The notes beneath the pieces are model-generated. The model saw only the letters and a list, made by a program, of their open reading frames with translations, did no database searches and had not been told where the DNA came from. DNA of 64,000 bases. Source: Streptomyces sp. SCUT-3 (GTDB taxonomy: Bacteria > Actinomycetota > Actinomycetes > Streptomycetales > Streptomycetaceae). The stretch lies in contig NZ_CP046907.1 in the NCBI RefSeq assembly GCF_014083985.1, forward strand, positions 186,001 to 250,000. Reading direction: 5' to 3'. This document shows positions 63,008 through 64,000 of this stretch, piece by piece. The translations under genes were made by a program, and so were the position numbers. Every line of letters starts with the position of its first letter. Position 1 is the first letter of the stretch.

Positions 63008-63650
63008 TCAGGTGGCGGTGTACTCGGTGCCGGCCATGCGCAGGGTCGCCGCGCCGGCGGTGGTGTCGGCCAGCCACGTGCCGAAGGCGCCGGCCTCGGC
63101 CGAGGGCAGCCCCACCTCTATGCGCACGCCCCGGGCCCCGTAGTGCACCGCGCGCACCGGCCGCCCCGAGGCCCGCAGGTCGTTCTCCAGCCTGCCGGCG
63201 CGCTGGTGGTCCACCTCCACCTCGGCCAGGAGCATGCGCTCCCGGGTGACGGTGCCGACCGCGTCGAGGGCCTTGCCGACGGCGCCCCCGTAGGCGCGGA
63301 CCAGCCCGCCGGCGCCCAGCAGGGTGCCGCCGAAGTAGCGGGTGACCCACGGCCGCCACGTCGCGCACCCCGCGGCGCATCAGCATCTGCAGCATGGGGG
63401 TCCCGGCGGTGCCGCCGGGCTCGCCGTCGTCGTCGCTCCTCTGGATCCGGCCGTCGGCGCCGATGACGTACGCGGCGCAGTTGTGGGTGGCGTTGGGGTG
63501 CAGGGCCCGGATCTCGCGGACGAACTCCTGGGCCGCCCGCTCGGAGTCCGCGGGGGCGAGGGCGCAGATGAACCGCGATCCCTTGACCTCGGTCTCGTGC
63601 GTCCCGCGCCGTGCGACCGTGGTGTACCGCTGCGGCATGCCGTCGTCCAT
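63008..63650 (-). CDS. yigZ: YigZ/IMPACT family protein (frame broken near 63346)
   Basis: The N-terminal half (KGSRFICALAPADS...HNCAAYVIG...SDDDGEPGGTAGTPML) is the UPF0029/Impact N-domain. An extra base near 63346 then shifts the conserved VTRYFGGTLLGAGGLVRAYG into the next frame, which continues to the C-terminal domain. The corrected length is 213 residues. The family is linked to translation regulation (IMPACT). ATG 63650 has AGAGGG upstream. Confidence 0.88.
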
Positions 63651-63704
63651 CGTCCCTCTTCCGCCGTTTCCGCTCCCCTCGAGCCTACGCGGGGCCGGTC
63701 CGGG

Positions 63705-63730
63705 GGAATCGGGCGGCGGGAACCGGTGTT
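63705..63730 (+). promoter_or_regulatory. SigR-type promoter of the CoA-binding protein gene
   Basis: GGAAT (63705-63709, preceded by GGG), exactly 18 bp, then GTT (63728-63730, followed by G). The match to GGAAT-N18-GTT is as good as that upstream of trxA. It lies 30 bp upstream of the GTG start at 63760. Confidence 0.72.
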
Positions 63731-63759
63731 GCCGCGCTTCGACAGGTGAAGGAGCAGCG

Positions 63760-64000
63760 GTGACGGAAACGGACCACGGAGGCGATGTGTACGCGGACGA
63801 GGCGACGGCGCGGGAGATCCTGACCGGGGCGGGCGACACCTGGGCGGTGGTCGGGCTGTCCGACAACGCCTCACGGGCCGCGTACGGGGTGGCGTCGGTG
63901 CTGCAGCGGTACGGCAAGCGGATCGTGCCGGTGCACCCGAAGGCGGAGACGGTGCACGGCGAACGGGGGTACGCCTCCCTCGCCGAGATCCCCTTCCCCG
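63760..64000 (+). CDS. CoA-binding domain protein (YccU-like), partial
   Basis: GTG 63760 has AAGGAG upstream. The visible 80 residues contain the Rossmann-like CoA-binding start: WAVVGLSDNASRAAYGVASVLQRYGKRIVPVHPKAE, then HGERGYASLAEIP. The gene runs off the window. Small CoA-binding proteins of this family are involved in thiol or CoA metabolism, and a SigR-type promoter upstream fits a thiol-stress role. Confidence 0.88.
   Translation, partial: MTETDHGGDVYADEATAREILTGAGDTWAVVGLSDNASRAAYGVASVLQRYGKRIVPVHPKAETVHGERGYASLAEIPFP

Noticed and set aside
1-64000. Search for CRISPR arrays, rRNA, tRNA and insertion sequences
   Set aside because: No regularly spaced repeats, RNA gene signatures or transposase-like frames were seen.

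Overview
The window is very GC-rich actinobacterial chromosome with strong G/C bias at third codon positions, frequent GTG/TTG starts and many ATGA/GTGA/TTGA overlaps. MurT/GatD, an actinobacterial PFK with Gly104/Lys124, a subtilisin inhibitor of the SSI family, an F420-dependent oxidoreductase, NHEJ Ku, and SigR-type and c-di-AMP-riboswitch signals point to a filamentous actinomycete (Streptomyces/Nocardiopsis-like). The genus cannot be fixed from sequence alone.

Layout. 1-9500: end of murT, gatD, pfkA, a CtaG-like copper/oxidase assembly protein, a secreted protease inhibitor, a phospholipase D, a PIG-L deacetylase, an orphan Phd-type antitoxin divergent from a ClpP-like protease, a c-di-AMP riboswitch with an NlpC/P60 hydrolase, and an RsbW-like kinase. 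9700-14430: complete late biotin pathway (bioF divergent from bioB-bioA-bioD). 14500-17700: an alkylsulfatase-like protein with altered zinc ligands, a YbaK-type deacylase and a Fic/Doc-like toxin-antitoxin pair. 18100-26000: a CNNM/CBS transporter pair coupled to an ABC-F protein, then DedA, an SGNH hydrolase, purB and mug. 26000-36000: Ku, a ROK regulator, GntR/SDR, MFS, an F420 enzyme, SRPBCC, an FAD monooxygenase, a SigR-driven thioredoxin and an alpha/beta hydrolase. 36000-42300: a PaoABC-type molybdenum aldehyde oxidoreductase, PhoD and DUF1990. 42300-47640: ACT-GNAT, IclR plus an AAHS-type aromatic-acid transporter, and an ATP-grasp/GNAT overlap pair. 47640-52400: an accessory-looking block (CopZ-like, SnoaL-like, TetR with paired operators, a truncated copy of the ATP-grasp gene, AKR, epimerase, LysR). 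52800-64000: XRE/methionine aminopeptidase, SbcCD, UspA, a second CNNM/CBS pair, a PLDc_N/SHOCT membrane protein, YigZ and a SigR-driven CoA-binding protein.

A recurring oddity is that eleven otherwise intact conserved genes carry small indels (about 14 sites). Most are one base in a G or C run, so base-level sequence error is the first explanation. I annotate these genes over their full span and flag each break. Regulatory signals are plentiful: two SigR-type promoters, a c-di-AMP riboswitch, a candidate PHO box, palindromic operators at the TetR, XRE, GntR and toxin-antitoxin loci, and perfect inverted-repeat terminators at many gene ends.

I found no rRNA, tRNA, CRISPR array, insertion sequence or obvious phage. 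No wholly new multi-gene system is evident. The best leads are the zinc-site-altered alkylsulfatase, the Fic-like toxin lacking its catalytic His, the antitoxin-ClpP intergenic repeat module, the duplicated ATP-grasp fragment and the paired CNNM/CBS cassettes.
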